Source: an uncultured Muribaculaceae bacterium (GTDB lineage Bacteria > Bacteroidota > Bacteroidia > Bacteroidales > Muribaculaceae). Taken from it: a stretch of DNA of 14,700 bases. The notes beneath the pieces are model-generated. The model saw nothing but the letters and a program-made list of their open reading frames with translations. It did no database searches and had not been told where the DNA came from. Positions 14,640-14,700 of this stretch are shown piece after piece; position 1 is the first letter of the stretch; every line of letters starts with the position of its first letter. The position numbers were made by a program, and so were the translations under genes. The stretch is taken from NCBI GenBank assembly GCA_948788915.1, contig CAQFOZ010000050.1:1-14700 (forward strand). The letters are read 5' to 3'.

Positions 14640-14700
14640 ATGCCCAAGCACAATGAAATTTTGCCACAAGACTACAGCAGCGCGATGCACGGTTTTATAG
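14640..14700 (+). CDS. Start of an unidentified gene, cut by the right edge
   Basis: From the ATG at 14640 the frame stays open to the window end and encodes MPKHNEILPQDYSSAMHGFI. The position, about 47 nt after a predicted transcription start, supports a real gene start, and the A-rich upstream region is usual for this phylum. There is no signal peptide or membrane segment in the visible part. I do not recognise the protein from twenty residues. A later ATG (Met16) is possible. Confidence 0.5.
   Translation, partial: MPKHNEILPQDYSSAMHGFI

Noticed and set aside
1..14700. CRISPR arrays, prophage genes, toxin-antitoxin or restriction systems
   Set aside because: No regularly spaced repeats and no proteins of those types were found.

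Overview
The window comes from a member of the Bacteroidetes, most likely order Bacteroidales. Evidence: a complete type IX secretion (T9SS) core set found only in this phylum, Bacteroidetes-type promoters (TTTG, about 20 nt, TAnnTTTG) with few Shine-Dalgarno sites, several lipoproteins with short signal peptides, and AT-rich intergenic DNA. Family or genus cannot be fixed from this stretch.

Left part (1-3709). A partial CAU-anticodon tRNA on the minus strand runs off the left edge. It is divergent from pyrE, and each has its own well-matched promoter. pyrE is followed by an SRPBCC-fold protein. Next comes a pair of almost abutting genes: a lipoprotein with a degenerate Rieske-like domain whose His ligands are missing, and a six-TM LysE-family exporter fused to a large, probably periplasmic beta-rich C-terminal region. 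An AT-rich hairpin with a T tail may end this unit.

Middle, minus strand (3735-7171). Three closely spaced genes read leftwards: an HD-domain dGTPase-like triphosphohydrolase, a membrane-anchored TPM-domain protein with four CxxC knuckles and a Gly-rich tail, and a DUF3298-type lipoprotein. They probably share one transcript.

Divergent control region (7172-7476). The gap between the dGTPase gene and the T9SS genes holds a compact non-coding element of about 182 bp. It has perfect 20-bp inverted ends and a candidate TTA target duplication, so it looks like a MITE. Next to it lies a cluster of mutually exclusive hairpins built from the same end motif, placed in the expected 5' leader of the dGTPase mRNA.

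Right part (7477-14362). Six co-directional genes encode the T9SS: PorT and PorP (outer membrane), PorK lipoprotein and PorN (periplasmic rings), and PorL and PorM (inner-membrane proton-driven motor). A strong intrinsic terminator follows. Beyond it lie an AT-only dyad, a well-matched promoter and the first codons of an unidentified gene cut by the right edge. No secreted cargo with a T9SS C-terminal domain is visible here.

The most notable points are the MITE-like element between two operons, the competing hairpins in the dGTPase leader, the LysE fusion with its Rieske-like partner, and the compact porT-porPKLMN layout.
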